Below, one piece after another: positions 36,241 through 49,050 of a stretch of 64,000 nucleotides of DNA (positions are counted from its first letter, which is position 1; every line of letters begins with the position of its first letter). Under the pieces are notes generated by a model. It saw only the letters and a list, made by a program, of their open reading frames with translations, was not told the origin of the DNA and did not search any database. Where the stretch lies: contig CM019823.1 in NCBI GenBank assembly GCA_009763385.1, positions 26,751,668 through 26,815,667 of the forward strand, in the 5' to 3' direction. The DNA comes from Coix lacryma-jobi var. lacryma-jobi (lineage: Eukaryota; Streptophyta; Magnoliopsida; Poales; Poaceae). The translations under genes and the position numbers were made by a program.

Positions 36241-36529
36241 TAAGAGATGTGAAAAGAAGTATTGCATGCATACATGCATCATTTTATTTTCATCTAGAAA
36301 ACGGGGCCCATCTAACTAAAATCTTCATTAGTTTTGAAACTGAATTTGAAAGCCAGAAGAATTACATATTTCCGGACGGATAGACCGAACAGTTATTTAT
36401 CTACCAGCACGCGCAGCATCCAGATTCGAAGACCAAAACAAGCGTTCTCTCCTACAAAATGCAACGCGTCGGCTGAAGCTCAGGCTATCCACGTCACCGC
36501 GTTTCATTCCAGCCGTTGATCCGTTCTTT

Positions 36530-37143
36530 GGCCCCCTTTGGTTGGGCTTTTCAACCTGCTTTTGCTTTTGCAAAAGCCAAAATCCAACCAAAGGCCTTCA
36601 AAGCCACAGGTGCTTTCACCAACGAGCGGGCGCCGCCGCGCCGAGCCACGAGCGAGCAAATTCGCGAACGGGCTCCGCCGCGCCGAGCTGCGCGCGAACG
36701 CCGCCGCGCGCAGCCGCGAGCGGGCTCCGCCGCGCCGAGCTGCGAGCGAGCGCCACCGCGAGCGGATTCTGCTGCGCCTGCCCGACGAGCGTACTGGGAA
36801 CGGCAGAGCGCTGAGCGCCGCCGCACCCGCCGCGAGTGGACGCCGCCACGAGCAGGCTCCGTCGCGCCCCTCCGCGGGCAAGCGAGGCCGCGAGTGGGCG
36901 TTGCTGTGCCCCGCCGCGAGCAGCCGAAGGAGAGGCGTGCCTCCAAACTGCAGTCACGGGAATAAGAGGAATAAAGGGCTGACGAGCAGGTCCCAGTCGT
37001 AAGTGAGATATATTTTGGAAGCCACAGTTGATAAAACCAAAGAGGCTTTTGAGTGTGTCACAGCTACTTTTCCAAAGCTACTTTTTGAAAAGCAATGTCT
37101 CACAATTGCTTTTGCAAAAGCCACAGCTCAACCAAACACACCC
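36530..37143. mobile_element. MITE-like element with a GC-rich minisatellite interior
   Basis: Left arm GGCCCCCTTTGGTTGGGC...TTTTGCTTTTGCAAAAGCC and right arm AATTGCTTTTGCAAAAGCC...CTCAACCAAACACACCC are inverted copies; TTT flanks both sides. The arms are AT-rich, but 36630-36930 is about three-quarters G+C and made of imperfect 20-30-bp repeats on GAGCG...CCGCCGCGCCGAGC. This gives long open frames on both strands rich in Arg/Ala/Glu. They look like repeat by-products, not genes. Confidence 0.7.
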
Positions 37144-38210
37144 TTTGACGGCCAGATTTTGCATTCTTCTCCCTTCCTCTCTCTGTCTCCGCCTTCCCCT
37201 TCCCTTCTGTCTCTCTCCCTCCTCGCTCTTCGTCCCGCGTGCCCGCGGCTCCCTGTGCCATAGCGGCGCCCCTCCACACCGTGCGTCTAGGAACGACCGA
37301 TGCCCGCGGGCGCGGCCTGCCCCCCCACCCCCCGCCCCAAAATCCGCCTCCTTCCGCGGCTCGTCGACGCTGCCTCCTCCAGTTCCGGGTATGAAACCTA
37401 GCGGTTTCTTCGGTCCGGCAACCGCCGGTGGCCCGGCCACGGCCGGCGCGCGCGGATGGCGCGCCCAGGTGGCGAGGTACACTGGCCGCAGTGAGCACCG
37501 GCGGGGGCCGTGCGACGGCGCGGCGGCCCACCTCCGACGCGGCACCGGAGTTCTCGCGGGCAGATATGGATGGGGACCGGCGGTTGCCACGGCAGCGCCT
37601 CGCAACAGACCGCGGCGGCAGGTCTTCTTCTCCTCGCTCTCTCCCTCTCCCTCTCCCTCTCCCTCACCCTCACCCTCTCGCTCTCCCTCCCTCCCTCCCA
37701 TTCGCCGGGCAGCCGCGGCGGCCACCCTGCGACGCGGGGCACGCGGACGGCGCGCCCAGGTGGCGCGATACTGGCCGCGGTCGGGGCCCCGCGCCCAAAC
37801 CCTAGCCGCAGTGAAACAACGGTGGGGGCCGTGGCGACCTGGCGCAACGGCCCACCTCCGACGCGGCACCGGAGGTACCCGCGGCCAGATCTGGGTGGGC
37901 CCTAGTGATGGACAGCTCCGGCGCGGCGCTGCTGCTGGCAGCGAGGCGGCCAAACCCTACCCGGCACATAACCGGCGGTTGCCGCGGCAGCGCTTCGCTA
38001 GAGACCGCGACGGCAGGTCCTCTCCTCGCTCTCTCCCTCTCCCTCTCCCTCTCGCTCTCGCTCTCCCTCACCCTCTCGCTCTCCCTCCCTCCCGTTCGTC
38101 GGGCAGTCGCGGCCGGCCCCTGCGACGCGGAACACGCGAACGCCGCGGCCAGATCGCGCAGCACTACCGCCGTCGGGACCCGCGCCCATATATCTGAGGA
38201 CATCACCATG
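37144..38210. repeat. GC-rich block with a ~420-bp tandem duplication and CCCTCT microsatellites
   Basis: Two diverged copies are seen. Copy 1 runs about 37530-37800, copy 2 about 37860-38190. Both contain, in order, GACGCGGCACCGGAG, an ACCGGCGGTTGCC[AG]CGGCAGCG segment, CTCGCTCTCTCCCTCTCCCT tracts (37630-37700 and 38025-38095), a TTCG(C/T)CGGGCAG segment and GACCGCG. Long open frames on both strands result from GC bias and repeat phase; I recognise no domain and call no gene. Confidence 0.65.
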
Positions 38211-41024
38211 AAATGAAATTTTATTTTGGTTTCTTATAACACTGCAGTACTATGATTTGGTGGCATATATCTGAGGACATCACAATCAGATCAACGAGGT
38301 TTGTTTTATTTCTTAGTACATTGAGGTGCTCATGATTTTGGTGATGTCCAATGATGATAAGTACAATTTTCTCTTGTTGTTAGATTAATTTGACGAAATG
38401 GGTGTTGCTGTAATGGATTCACATACACAATAAGTGTCCAATGTTTGATGCAGTTTCACAATTTACGCCTTTCTCTTTAGATAGCTGAGCCAAAGGTCCA
38501 ATTTAAGCCTCTTTGTTTGCTCATGAGCTATGATGATTTCTCTTCTCACATCTGTCTATTATCTTCATAAATGAGGAAATGCTCTGTAATGTTGATTTTG
38601 TTTTCCCTGTCTTTTTGTACATGTTCAATGTTGACAAAGGCGATGGTCAATTTTTTGTTTTTTTAGAATGGTTCTATGTTCATGGTTGCCCTGCTGGCTA
38701 TGACCAATGACGACTCTTTTTTTCCAACTCTTCCTGCGTCTTACATGATAATTGAGGCAACAATTATTCCAGTGCTTCATTTTTTTGGCATCTCTTTGTA
38801 CCTATTCTTTTTTGGGTGCTTCTGAGTGCTTCTTCCATGATAACTGACACCATATGGTTAACTGGTTGCTTCAATTTTTGCCCTCTACATATACCTGTTC
38901 TATTTTTAGCCTATGATGAAAATATTTCCTGTCCATTGATAAAGGATACTATTTGATGCCATTAACCTGTGAGGTATTAGGCATGCTAAGTTATTAATTC
39001 ATCTCTTCAAAGCGCATCACATCACATGTGTGATTATACATTTACGGTATCCTGTCTACCACCCAATGCAGATTGTAAGAGTAGCCTGTTTGTCAGCATG
39101 CCTTTAGGCTCTACGTTGATACGTTGATGAGCATATGATGATTGTTAAATTTATGAGGCCGCACAAATATTAAAAACTATCCTTTCATATATTCTTTGGC
39201 TATGATTTGCGGCATTTTAATTCTTTTGTGCTTCGAAGATAGCCTCCTTGTGCAAGTGGAACCTCTTATCATCGACCTATTCTGCTTTAATTGCTTTTCA
39301 TATGATGTTCTTACTGTCCTGCTTCAATTCCCTTTCATACGATGACTTCAACTGAAGTTAAGAATTGGTTATGATATAATTTTCTCAGTGTGCGCCAATT
39401 GTTTTGATTTTTTTTAGCCTATGATGAAAATATTTCCTGTCCATTCATAAAGGATACTATCTGATGCCATTAACCTGTAGGTATTAGGCATTCAAGGTTA
39501 TTAATTTATGTCTTGAAAGCAGACCACATCACATATGATCATATATTTACGTTGTCCTGTCTACCACCAAATGAAGATTGTAAGAGTAGCCTGTTTGTCA
39601 GCATGCCTTTAAGCTCTAGGTTGATGTGCATATGATGATTGTTAAATTTCTGAGGCCACAGAAATATTAAGAACTCTCCTTTCATATATTCTTTGGCTAT
39701 GATTTGCAGCGTTTTAATTCTTCTGTGCTTCGAAGATAGACTCCTTCCGCAAGTGGAAGCTCTTCTCGTCGAATCCTAAAGTTGTGTTACCAATTATTTT
39801 GGTTGTCTACCCTGCTGTGCTTTTCTTTTGAGCCATTTGAATTAATGGGATATCCTTCCATATGATTTTGCTATGCAGATTATACAAAATGATTAAAAAA
39901 AATGTTTCTTCTACAAACCAAAATAATGATGGTAATACACGAAAGGAATTTCTTTTATATATCCATTGCATTGTTTCTATTACTACGTTGAAATGTATTC
40001 ATTGATGCATTATTACTTTTGGACATTTGTATTTATTGTTTCTTGTCAAAATGTATTACTTTTTATATAACAACCAGTTTATCTTGAACTGTTGTCATTT
40101 ATTTATTAATTTTATTTATTACTTCCCCGAATTTGGAGGTAACCCAACAGGCTAAGGTTCTATTTTCCAAGATCTGTTGTTTCCCTCCTTTTCTCTTAAC
40201 AATCTACATGGTTCTTACTGCCTTACTGCAATATTTTTTGCGTTGTGTACAATGCCACCTGCTCGATTCGGCCGCAACCTGAGACTAACTAGGTCATATG
40301 CCATATATCTTAGGACATAACCATGAAATGATATTTTATTTTAGTTTCCTACAACAGTGCAGTACTATGATTTGGTGGCATATATCTGAGGACATCACAG
40401 TCAAATCAATGAGGTTTGTTTTGTTTCTTGGTATATTGGGGTGCTCATGATTTCGGTGATGTCCAATGATGATAGGTACAATTTTCTCTTGTTGTTAGAT
40501 TAATTTGAGAGAATGGGTGGTGCTGTGATGGATACACATACACAATAAGTGTCCAATGTTTGATGCAGTTTCATAATTTACGTCTTTTTCTCTAGATAGC
40601 CGAGGCAATGCTCCAATTTAAACCTCTTTCTTTCCTCATGAGCTATGATGATTTCTCCTCTCATATCTGTTTATTATCTTCATAAATGAGGGAATGCTCT
40701 GTAATGTTGATTTTGTTTTTCCTATGTTTTTGTATATGTTCAATGCTGACAAAGGCGATGGTCAATTGTTCAGTTCTTTTTTTTACAACGGTTCTATGTT
40801 CATAGTTGCCATGGTGGCTATGACCAATGATGACTCTTTTTTCCAACTCTTGCTGCGTCTTACATGATAACTGAGGCAACAGTTATTTCAGTGCTTCATT
40901 TTTTGGGCATCTCTTTGTACCTATTCTTTTTTTTGGTGCTTCTAAGTGCTTCTTCCATGATAACTCACACCATAGGGTTAACTGGTTGCTTCAATTTTTG
41001 CCCTCTATCTATACCTGTTCTATT
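38187..41024 (+). repeat. AT-rich complex repeat: blocks R1 and R2 each present twice
   Basis: R1 (38187-38912) is repeated at 40301-41024 with roughly 85-90% identity judged by eye (shared TGAGGACATCAC, GTACTATGATTTGGTGGCAT, CACAATAAGTGTCCAATGTT). R2 (about 38908-39268) is repeated at about 39417-39765 (shared CCTATGATGAAAATATTTCC, GTAAGAGTAGCCTGTTTGTC). The order is R1, R2, R2', spacer, R1'. The word TGAGGACATCAC is also doubled at the start of R1. No coding capacity. Probably a transposon interior, class unknown. Confidence 0.75.
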
Positions 41025-42118
41025 ATGTCTACTCTAGCACCACCAATGTGGCCTACTGTTTATTGCAGTCGTCTCATTGATTCGCAAACCAATCATGAAA
41101 AATGAGTATGGTCATAGTTTCAGTGCCAGGTACAATCTTCGCTTTGTATCTTCATACACCACCTTCCCCCCCAAAAAAATTATGTGAATATTGCACATTC
41201 TACTTATATTTAGGTAAGCAGAACAATTTATGTTTACAAGTAATTCTTGCTTACCAGGTTTTAAATGAGTTGGGTTTTAGTTTTTATTATCTTGCTGCCA
41301 CATGATTCAGTACATCTTAATTTTTCTGAAACTGTCATGGCCTTTCATGGGTTACGTTTGGATTTTTGCAGTCATCTTTCTATGTGCCTCAATATGTATT
41401 TGCTTTTTGGAAGCGGCCATATTAGAATACCAATATCTCAAATAGTCTTACACTATCTAATTAGCATTTTAGGTATGGGTATCCTACTGATACTAGGTTA
41501 TCACTGTTAATAAGATGCTAGCTTGCTGCATATTTTCCATAATTACGTTAATAATGGCCTTTTTCTGCTTTGCTCCAAAATATGCAACATGCTGCTACAG
41601 CTACAAAGAATGGTTCTGTCGTTTTCATAGGTTAGCTTAATATGCACAATTTGGAAACATTATATCTCGGCTATCATATTATATTTTCCTTCAATCTTTC
41701 TACTATTACCATGAAATATATGATCTTGTCTGTGTTAAAGGCAACAACACAGCAATTCATCTTTAATACCATAGCCTTTTGCTATGTCATTTTTAATTAA
41801 TGGCCGCCAAAAAAAAATTGATTGTTGCTAATATTTTATGGCTCATATCTCCTGTTAAGGTTCGTTCTATTCTAAATATTAGTGTTCAACTTTTTTATCC
41901 TCTGTTTTTTGATGGTTTTTTTCTTAATCATCCAGGTTTTTTAATCTTGTTTGGTTCACTCTGTAATATGTAAGGCCTCACAAAACACCAAATAACCCTC
42001 ATCAGTTTATTTTGTGCATTTTCTATGAGCACTCTGTATGTTGTAAATATTGTATAATTATATCCTATACAAAACCTCTATGATGTAAACATTTTATTAT
42101 TATTACCTATGCAACACA
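41025..42118. other. AT-rich stretch, no gene recognised
   Basis: Short open frames only (for example 41265-41510, no domain). It continues the composition of the preceding repeat block. Confidence 0.35.
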
Positions 42119-42256
42119 TCTCTACTACTTACTAAACCCTTATATAATACTAGTACCTATTCATCTATAAATGTTTGATTATCATATCTTAGTCTTTCCT
42201 TCGCAAATAAAAATTATCAGCTCTTTAGATAGGCGAAGGTGCGCGTTTCCCACTAG
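42119..42256 (+). mobile_element. candidate very short Helitron (138 bp)
   Basis: TCTCTACTACTTA at 42119 follows an A, and CTAG at 42253-42256 precedes a T, as expected for Helitron insertion between A and T. Just before the end, GGCGAAGGTGCGCG offers only a very short stem. The 5' word is a common grass Helitron start. Without a second copy or an empty site this is tentative. It could instead be the right end of a larger element covering the 38-42 kb block. Confidence 0.35.
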
Positions 42257-44791
42257 TTTGTCCGGAAATCGCGGCAACTCGGGTCGGGTTTCGCGGTGCC
42301 GCCAAAGCCCAAAGGTGCCACGAGAAAGCAACTGAGAGTAACTGACGGTCCCGAGCCCGGGCCCCTGGCTCTGGCTGCACGCGCGCGTGCCTCGGTCATC
42401 AGGCGGTCCAGCAGCCTTCGCCCGCCCCGCCCCCGCCCGTCTGCCGTCTCCGATGCCAGAATAAACAAATCGCCGCGCGCGCTCCCGGACACACCACCGC
42501 CCTTGGAATTTGCTCTCCCCAGCCTATTTGATCTCTCTCCGGGCGGCCGCGGGCCGGGCCCGGGGCCCGCATAAGGATTCTCACCAACTTGAGAAGATGC
42601 ATGAAGACCCCCTCCTCCTCCCTGGTGGTGGACATTGTTGTGTGTACTGTATGGGCGGCACGGGGCGGCCAACTGTTGCAGATAAACTGGCTAGTGACAG
42701 CATCAGTCTTGTCCGATCAATGGATACCACCAAGCCAGTAGCTGAGTGACGGGGGCGTAGCGTGGCTGGACCTGGAGCCTGGACGCCCGCCGTCTCGTCT
42801 CGTCTTTCGTCCGGGGCCAGCGGAGGCCGCCGCTCCTTGCCAGCATTGCGACGTCCGCGAGGAGGCGATACTGAGATAGGCAGGCGGCCGCCTGTTGTGT
42901 TCTTGGCAGCCGTTGTTGCTGCTAAAAAGGTGCGAGCTTTACGAGCTCCTCACTAGTCACTCCCTCCTCCGTACCTGCTACTGCTACTATTACTAGTTTG
43001 TTTATTTTTGTGTGGGTTGGGATGGCACAACTCCGGAGTATATGGGACTATGGGAGGCATTCTTTTCTGGCGATAGTATAAATGCGGCGAAATCGATCTC
43101 TTGCTCCGGTGCCGGTGCGGAGAGGATCCGCTTTCCTATCCTGGCGTTCATTGATGGGGGATTAATGGAACTGCCAACTCCCTTCGTTCAGAGCTGCTAG
43201 CTTCGGTGGTTGGGAGGACAGGAGAGAGGGGGTTCTGCAAGTCTTCCTTCCCCCCGTCCTCACCAGATGACCAGACCCACCGCTCAATTTCTTGCTCCAT
43301 TACATTACATTACATTACATTACACCCCTGTAAAACCGCTATTTGTGGTTCCGGAGGAGAGGAGAAGGTGATGTCTCTATGCTGTCCCTCTGTCAGTCTG
43401 TCTGGTGGTACTTACCGTCGTTATCTTCTTCAGCAGAAAGGGGCTGGGATTTCAATTTTCAATTCGTGGGGTTTTCCCTTTCTTCTTCAGCTGGTTAAGG
43501 GGGACAGGTTTTACTTTTACCTGGTAGTACAGTGTTATATATGCGCTTATTTCTATATATGGACTATAGATACACAGTACGTACAGTACAGAGCTGCAAC
43601 AAGGCATGGGCAGATGCTCTCTTTGTTATTCTCGTGGGGGTGGTGATCCGGCCTTGTGGAGGGGATTTGGTTGGTTAGCGTCAGTTCCTTGTGGCGTGAG
43701 GATTCCGGGGGTCCTGTGGCCCATCCAATCCTTGCCATATCAAGCAGATGCTCTCACGGGGATTGCATTGTTTGGAATTGGACCTACCACGAAACAGACA
43801 GCAGCAATTCAGGAACCAACTGACCAGTTATCGTTATGTACGAGAACATGGATGACCCTTGATTGCATTCGTTAGCGATAACTACACCCGTGTTCTCTCA
43901 GCCAGGACCAGGATATATAGAGCAGGTCACTCTCATCTCACGGGGGGTGGGTGTAGTACAAGAATTCAGCTCTCGTTTCTCCATCCAGGATCGTCAGGGC
44001 ATGAATGAACTTGATATGAACCGACGACGCCTTTTGCATGGCTCCGTCCCGGTGGCACGCGTGTCTTCAAAAGTGGGCCGAGAGAGGGAATTGAAGGGGA
44101 GGGAAGATCACATGCATTTGTCCGTAGTCTCACATGGCGTGCCGCTCCTCCTCGACTCTGCTCCCCCAAACGCATTCGGCGCCTTTTCTCCCCGATTGCA
44201 CATCTCCATCCCTGGATATAGCGAGATTGTAGCAATTTCGATGTGACCTAGCAAGGAAAGTTTTATTTTTTTTGGGTTCTTGGCCGGCTCGTCTCCCTTT
44301 CCTACTTGATTTTTTTGGCTCTGCCGTTTGTGCTTCCCTTTCCCTGCAACTCGGATCTCTTGTGTAGCTGAGCTGTGTTGGCAGCAGTGTAGTAGTAGCA
44401 GCAGCAGCAGTACCAATGAGTAGTCCACAGCTCCAAGAACACGTGGCCGTCCTTCCCTGGCCTCTCCCTATCGGTAACGCAGGGGAGGGCTCCACCGGCT
44501 TTAACCATGGCATGTGTCTTTTGCCTTGTCTGGTCGGCTGGTCCCTCTTCTGCTCGCTCTATCCCCTTGAGTCTTGACGGCTTGAGGCTGTTGAGTTGAA
44601 GCTCGTACCTCGATTTCTTGCAGTGTTCTTTCTTGGTTTCTGAGGTATTTCCCCCCTTTTCTTCCCAGTAAGATTCATTACTTGGGGATTTAATTTGCAG
44701 CAACGGCAGTGCTCTGAAGCTGGTGTGTTTGTTGAATGGTGCGGAAAGAAAACCAGTGTGTTATGTGTGAAGGCTAGGCCCTCGCCGAGCG
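42257..44791 (+). promoter_or_regulatory. upstream region and probable 5' UTR of the HAK transporter gene
   Basis: 42260-42950 is GC-rich with chance open frames; 42950-44790 is of mixed composition. An (ATTAC)5 tract lies at 43299-43323 and an (AGT)/(AGC) tract at 44390-44411. The 5' UTR probably contains an intron, since TTTGCAG at 44694-44700 would be a good acceptor before the ATG, but the donor is not certain. No separate gene is seen. Confidence 0.45.
43299..43323 (+). repeat. (ATTAC)5 microsatellite
   Basis: Five perfect ATTAC units, possibly in the 5' leader region of the potassium transporter gene. A likely length-variable marker. Confidence 0.9.
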
Positions 44792-47700
44792 ATGGATCTT
44801 GAGTTCGGCAGGGGCCTGAGATCCCCAAAGGTATGTGTTTTTTCGCGGTCTGGCAGCAGCCTGTTCGTCAGATGGAGGGAGCAATGCTTGCTGAATTGCT
44901 AGCTGTTTGTTTGGGTTTTTCTTGCAGAGGGACTCATGGAAGACCACCCTGCTGCTGGCGTACCAGAGCTTGGGGGTGGTCTATGGAGACCTCAGCATAT
45001 CTCCGCTGTACGTGTACAAGAGCACCTTCGCCGAGGACATCCAGCACTCGGAGACGAACGAGGAGATCTTCGGCGTGCTCTCCTTCGTGTTCTGGACGCT
45101 CACCTTGATCCCTCTCATCAAGTACGTCTCCGTTGTCCTACGAGCTGACGACAATGGCGAGGGTATGCGTGAAAAACTAGCAGTATCTCTCACTTCCTGT
45201 GCAGGACTGCAGGCTTTGCTCGCAAAAGAGTTTTAAGTTTATATGGTTTTGCAATTCTGCAGGAGGAACGTTTGCCCTGTACTCTCTGATTTGCAGGCAC
45301 GCCAATGTGAGCCTTCTCCCGAACCGGCAGATTGCCGATGAGGAGCTTTCCACCTATAAACTGGAATGCCCTCCTGAAATAACCAACAAGTCCCGGATCA
45401 AAGTGTGGCTTGAGAAACACAGGAAGCTGCGCGTTGCTCTATTAATCATGGTTATGATTGGAACATGCATGGTTATTGGGGACGGCGTTCTCACGCCAGC
45501 TATATCTGGTATATTCTCTGATCAGCTTTCTTTCCTTAACCCAATTGGATTTCTTTTCTTCAGATTGAAATACTGATAGCTGGTTCCTTACTGTGGTTTT
45601 CTGAAAACATGTCACAGTGTTCTCAGCAGTTTCAGGCCTTGAGTTTTCGCTGTCCAAGGATCACCGTGAATGTGAGTTATGCTAGAAAACTTTCAAATTG
45701 ATTAATTGAATTATTTCCTCTTTGAAATGTTTGCTAGAGAGTTTCACATTCCGAAGAGTTGACTGTTAGCACAGGGTCATCTGTCAAAATGCTAGCTTAT
45801 GTTGTCATTGGCTTCCTTCTCCACATTGCTACTGAATATTCTTATCTGGTAAACTGGGCTTCCATTGACCATTGACTATTAGTCCTGAAGTACCTCCAGG
45901 ACCTTCTAGGTTGAGATTCCTATTCCAACTGCGAGTATTGGGTGGCACAAAGGATTGCATTCAGTGTCTTGTTTTGTTGATATGAGTTTTCCCAACTTAT
46001 CTTGGTTCAAGAATGTGCTATGAAAGTTGACTGTCTTTTGGCAATGCTGTGTTCATGGATTCAGTTTTAAGAGAAAAAACGATATGTTCTTATGAGAATT
46101 AATTTGACAGAAGCTATAACATAATGAAAGCAATCATCGGAATCACTAGTTTTTCTCCCCAATGCAAAGTAAAATTCCAATAGCATCTTTTACTACCTCC
46201 AAATGTCAACAAAACAATGTTGTGAACTCTGAAGTCTGAGCACTTGAAAAATCGAAATGGTGACTTTTCTAAAATTGTCTTGCTATGATATTTCACCTTT
46301 GCGCAGTTTAAACCTAATTGTTTGGCCATACTGATTTATTTCTTCTACATGCAGATGCTGTCATTCCAATAACCTGTGTCATATTAGCATTTCTATTTGG
46401 CCTCCAGCACTATGGTACACACCGGGTTGGATTCCTCTTTGCCCCGATAGTTCTAGCCTGGCTATTCTGCATGAGTGCTCTTGGCCTTTATAATGTCATC
46501 CACTGGAATCCTCACATCTACCAAGCTCTAAATCCTTATTATATGTTCAAGTTCTTAAAAAAGACTAGAAAGTATGGTTGGATGTCACTTGGTGGAATCT
46601 TGCTCTGCATGACAGGTAAACTATGGAATGTCTCTAAATATCTTGGTGGAATCCTTATTGTATGTTATATTCTGTTTGAATGGATTCCCTCGTTTGTATC
46701 AATAATTAAATAAAATAAGTGGGCTAATGTCTAGCATGCTAATGGTGCAGGATCGGAAGCAATGTTTGCAGATCTTGGACACTTCTCATACAATGCAATC
46801 CAGGTAACTTCTTGACCCTCATGAGAATTCGTATAATATTTCTATGCTAAAAATTATTGTGCAGATCATCTAGCTTTACTCTTCTGGTGCAGCTTGCTTT
46901 CACTTGTCTAGTTTACCCCGCACTGATTCTGGCTTACATGGGTCAAGCTGCTTACTTATCAAAACATCATGACTTTTACTCTAGTTCACAAGTAGGATTT
47001 TACATCGCAGTTCCAGGTACACTTTCTCATTGGCTCTTGTATTTTCATGACTATTCCATGTGTAATTTGAGTTTTGCTAGTTTGGCACAAACATAAAAAT
47101 CTTGGTTACATATTTATGTCAATTAATCATCATATGGGAATCACTTTTGATAGCTTGATTAGTAATTTGGAAAAGGTTCGGTAGGGGCTTGCTCCATCCT
47201 GTTGCATGAAAAAAAAGTTAGAAAATGTTTTGGCTAAATCTACTACACATCCTGAATTCTGTTTCACGCTTGTGGAATCTTCAATAGTTTTCTGTTTGAA
47301 GGTTTATATAATTTCTATTTATAAGACAGGACAGAAGATTCTAAATGTCAATTCTATCTTGCTTTATGCAGTCTAGATAGCAACTATTATGCAAATACAT
47401 CCATGATTGACCCATTGTAAACTTCATAGAAAGTTACTGACGACAGATACTCTTCTAATCATTTCTTATCTCTTAGAAATTCAATACCAGTCGAATTCAT
47501 GTGAAGTTTTCTTTGATGCAAACTTCAGATAAGATCAGATGGCCAGTGCTTATATTGGCAATTTTAGCTTCGGTAGTCGGAAGTCAAGCAATCATCAGCG
47601 GAACATTCTCAATCATCAATCAGAGCCTGTCCCTGAGCTGCTTCCCTCGAGTGAAAGTTGTACACACATCTGAGAAAATCCATGGCCAAATATACATCCC

Positions 47701-49050
47701 TGAGATCAATTGGCTGCTTATGATCCTTTGCATTGCTGTGACCGTTGGATTTAGAGATACAAAACACATGGGGAATGCATCTGGTAAGATAAACTACTTG
47801 ACACCAGCTATTACACAGTGTCCGATTATTTTGGCTTGTTGATTATTTTGCTATATTACACAGTGTCAGATTATCCTTGATGACGGTCGAGTTGCATGCT
47901 GTCCGCAGGTTTGGCCGTGATCACAGTGATGCTGGTGACCACGTTCCTGACATCCTTGGTCATCGTTCTGTGCTGGCACAGGCCACCGCTGCTGGCGCTG
48001 GCTTTCCTCCTGTTCTTTGGATCCATCGAGGCGCTCTACTTCTCTGCGTCCCTGATCAAGTTCCTGGAAGGCGCGTGGCTGCCCATCCTCCTGGCGCTGA
48101 TCCTGATGTCCGTCATGCTCATCTGGCACTACACGACCATCAAGAAGTACGAGTTCGACCTGCACAACAAGGTGACCCTGGAGTGGCTGCTCGCCCTCGG
48201 GGACAAGCTGGGCATGGTCCGCGTCCCCGGCATCGGCCTCGTGTACACGGACCTGACGTCGGGCGTCCCGGCCAACTTCTCCCGGTTCGTGACCAACCTC
48301 CCGGCGTTCCACCAGGTGCTGGTGTTCGTGTGCGTCAAGTCGGTGCCGGTGCCGTACGTGTTCCCGGCGGAGCGGTACCTCATCGGGCGCGTCGGCCCGC
48401 CGGGACACCGCTCGTACCGGTGCATCGTGCGCTACGGCTACCGCGACGTGCACCAGGACGTGGACTCGTTCGAGACGGAGCTCGTGGAGACCCTGGCCAC
48501 GTTCATAAAGCTGGACGCCTCGTACCGGTGCAGCGAGGCCAGCGAGCGGGAGCAGGAGCTGGAGCTGGAGCCCGGCGAGCGGGAGCGGCGGCTGACGGTG
48601 ATCGCGAGCAACCCGCTCCGGCGCCGCGCCAGCTACGACCTCCAGGGCAGCATGCAGCACTCGGCAGCGTCCACCGTGGAGATGCGCGCCACGGCCACCG
48701 CCTCCGCTGACGACGACGGCGGCCTGAGCCCCGGGTGCGCCGAGATCAGCTCGGCAGCGGGGCCGAAGCAGGTGCGGTTCTTCATCGACAGCCACGTGGC
48801 CAGCCCGGAGGCCGCGGAGAACAAGCTGGTGGCGGAGGAGCTGGAGGCGCTGGTGGCGGCCCGGGAGTGCGGCACGGCGTTCATCCTGGGGCACTCGCAC
48901 GTGCAGTGCAAGCCCGGTTCGTCGGTGCTGAAGCGGCTGGCGGTGGACGTCGGGTACAACTTCCTGCGGCGCAACTGCCGCGGCCCGGACGTAGCGCTGC
49001 GCGTGCCGCCGGCGTCGCTGCTCGAGGTCGGCATGGTGTACGTGCTTTGA
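44792..49050 (+). CDS. HAK: HAK/KUP/KT family potassium transporter
   Basis: Nine exons: 44792-44830, 44928-45162, 45263-45508, 45618-45671, 46355-46615, 46751-46803, 46893-47016, 47529-47783, 47909-49050. All introns are GT-AG, phases agree, product 802 residues, the usual family length. The start MDLEFGRGLRSPK is encoded by a 39-nt first exon. Signatures: LGVVYGDLSISPLYVY (first membrane helix, selectivity region, residues ~28-42), GEGGTFALYSL, GDGVLTPAISV(F)SAVSGLE, and GSEAMFADLGHFS. About 12 membrane helices end near 48140, followed by a long cytosolic C-terminal domain ending in LLEVGMVYVL. It contains a charged insert (EREQELELEPGERERR, near 48546-48594). The family moves K+ into cells by H+ symport, at plasma membrane or tonoplast. 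The GDLSISPLYVY form suggests the cluster II type (from memory). The paralogue number is not assigned. Confidence 0.95.

Noticed and set aside
36504..36965. Arg-rich open frames of 125-154 codons on both strands
   Set aside because: Produced by the GC-rich minisatellite inside the element at 36530-37143.
37028..38197. 389-codon open frame, with long antisense frames
   Set aside because: It runs through a MITE arm, CCCTCT microsatellites and a tandem duplication, with no domain. Open only because of composition.
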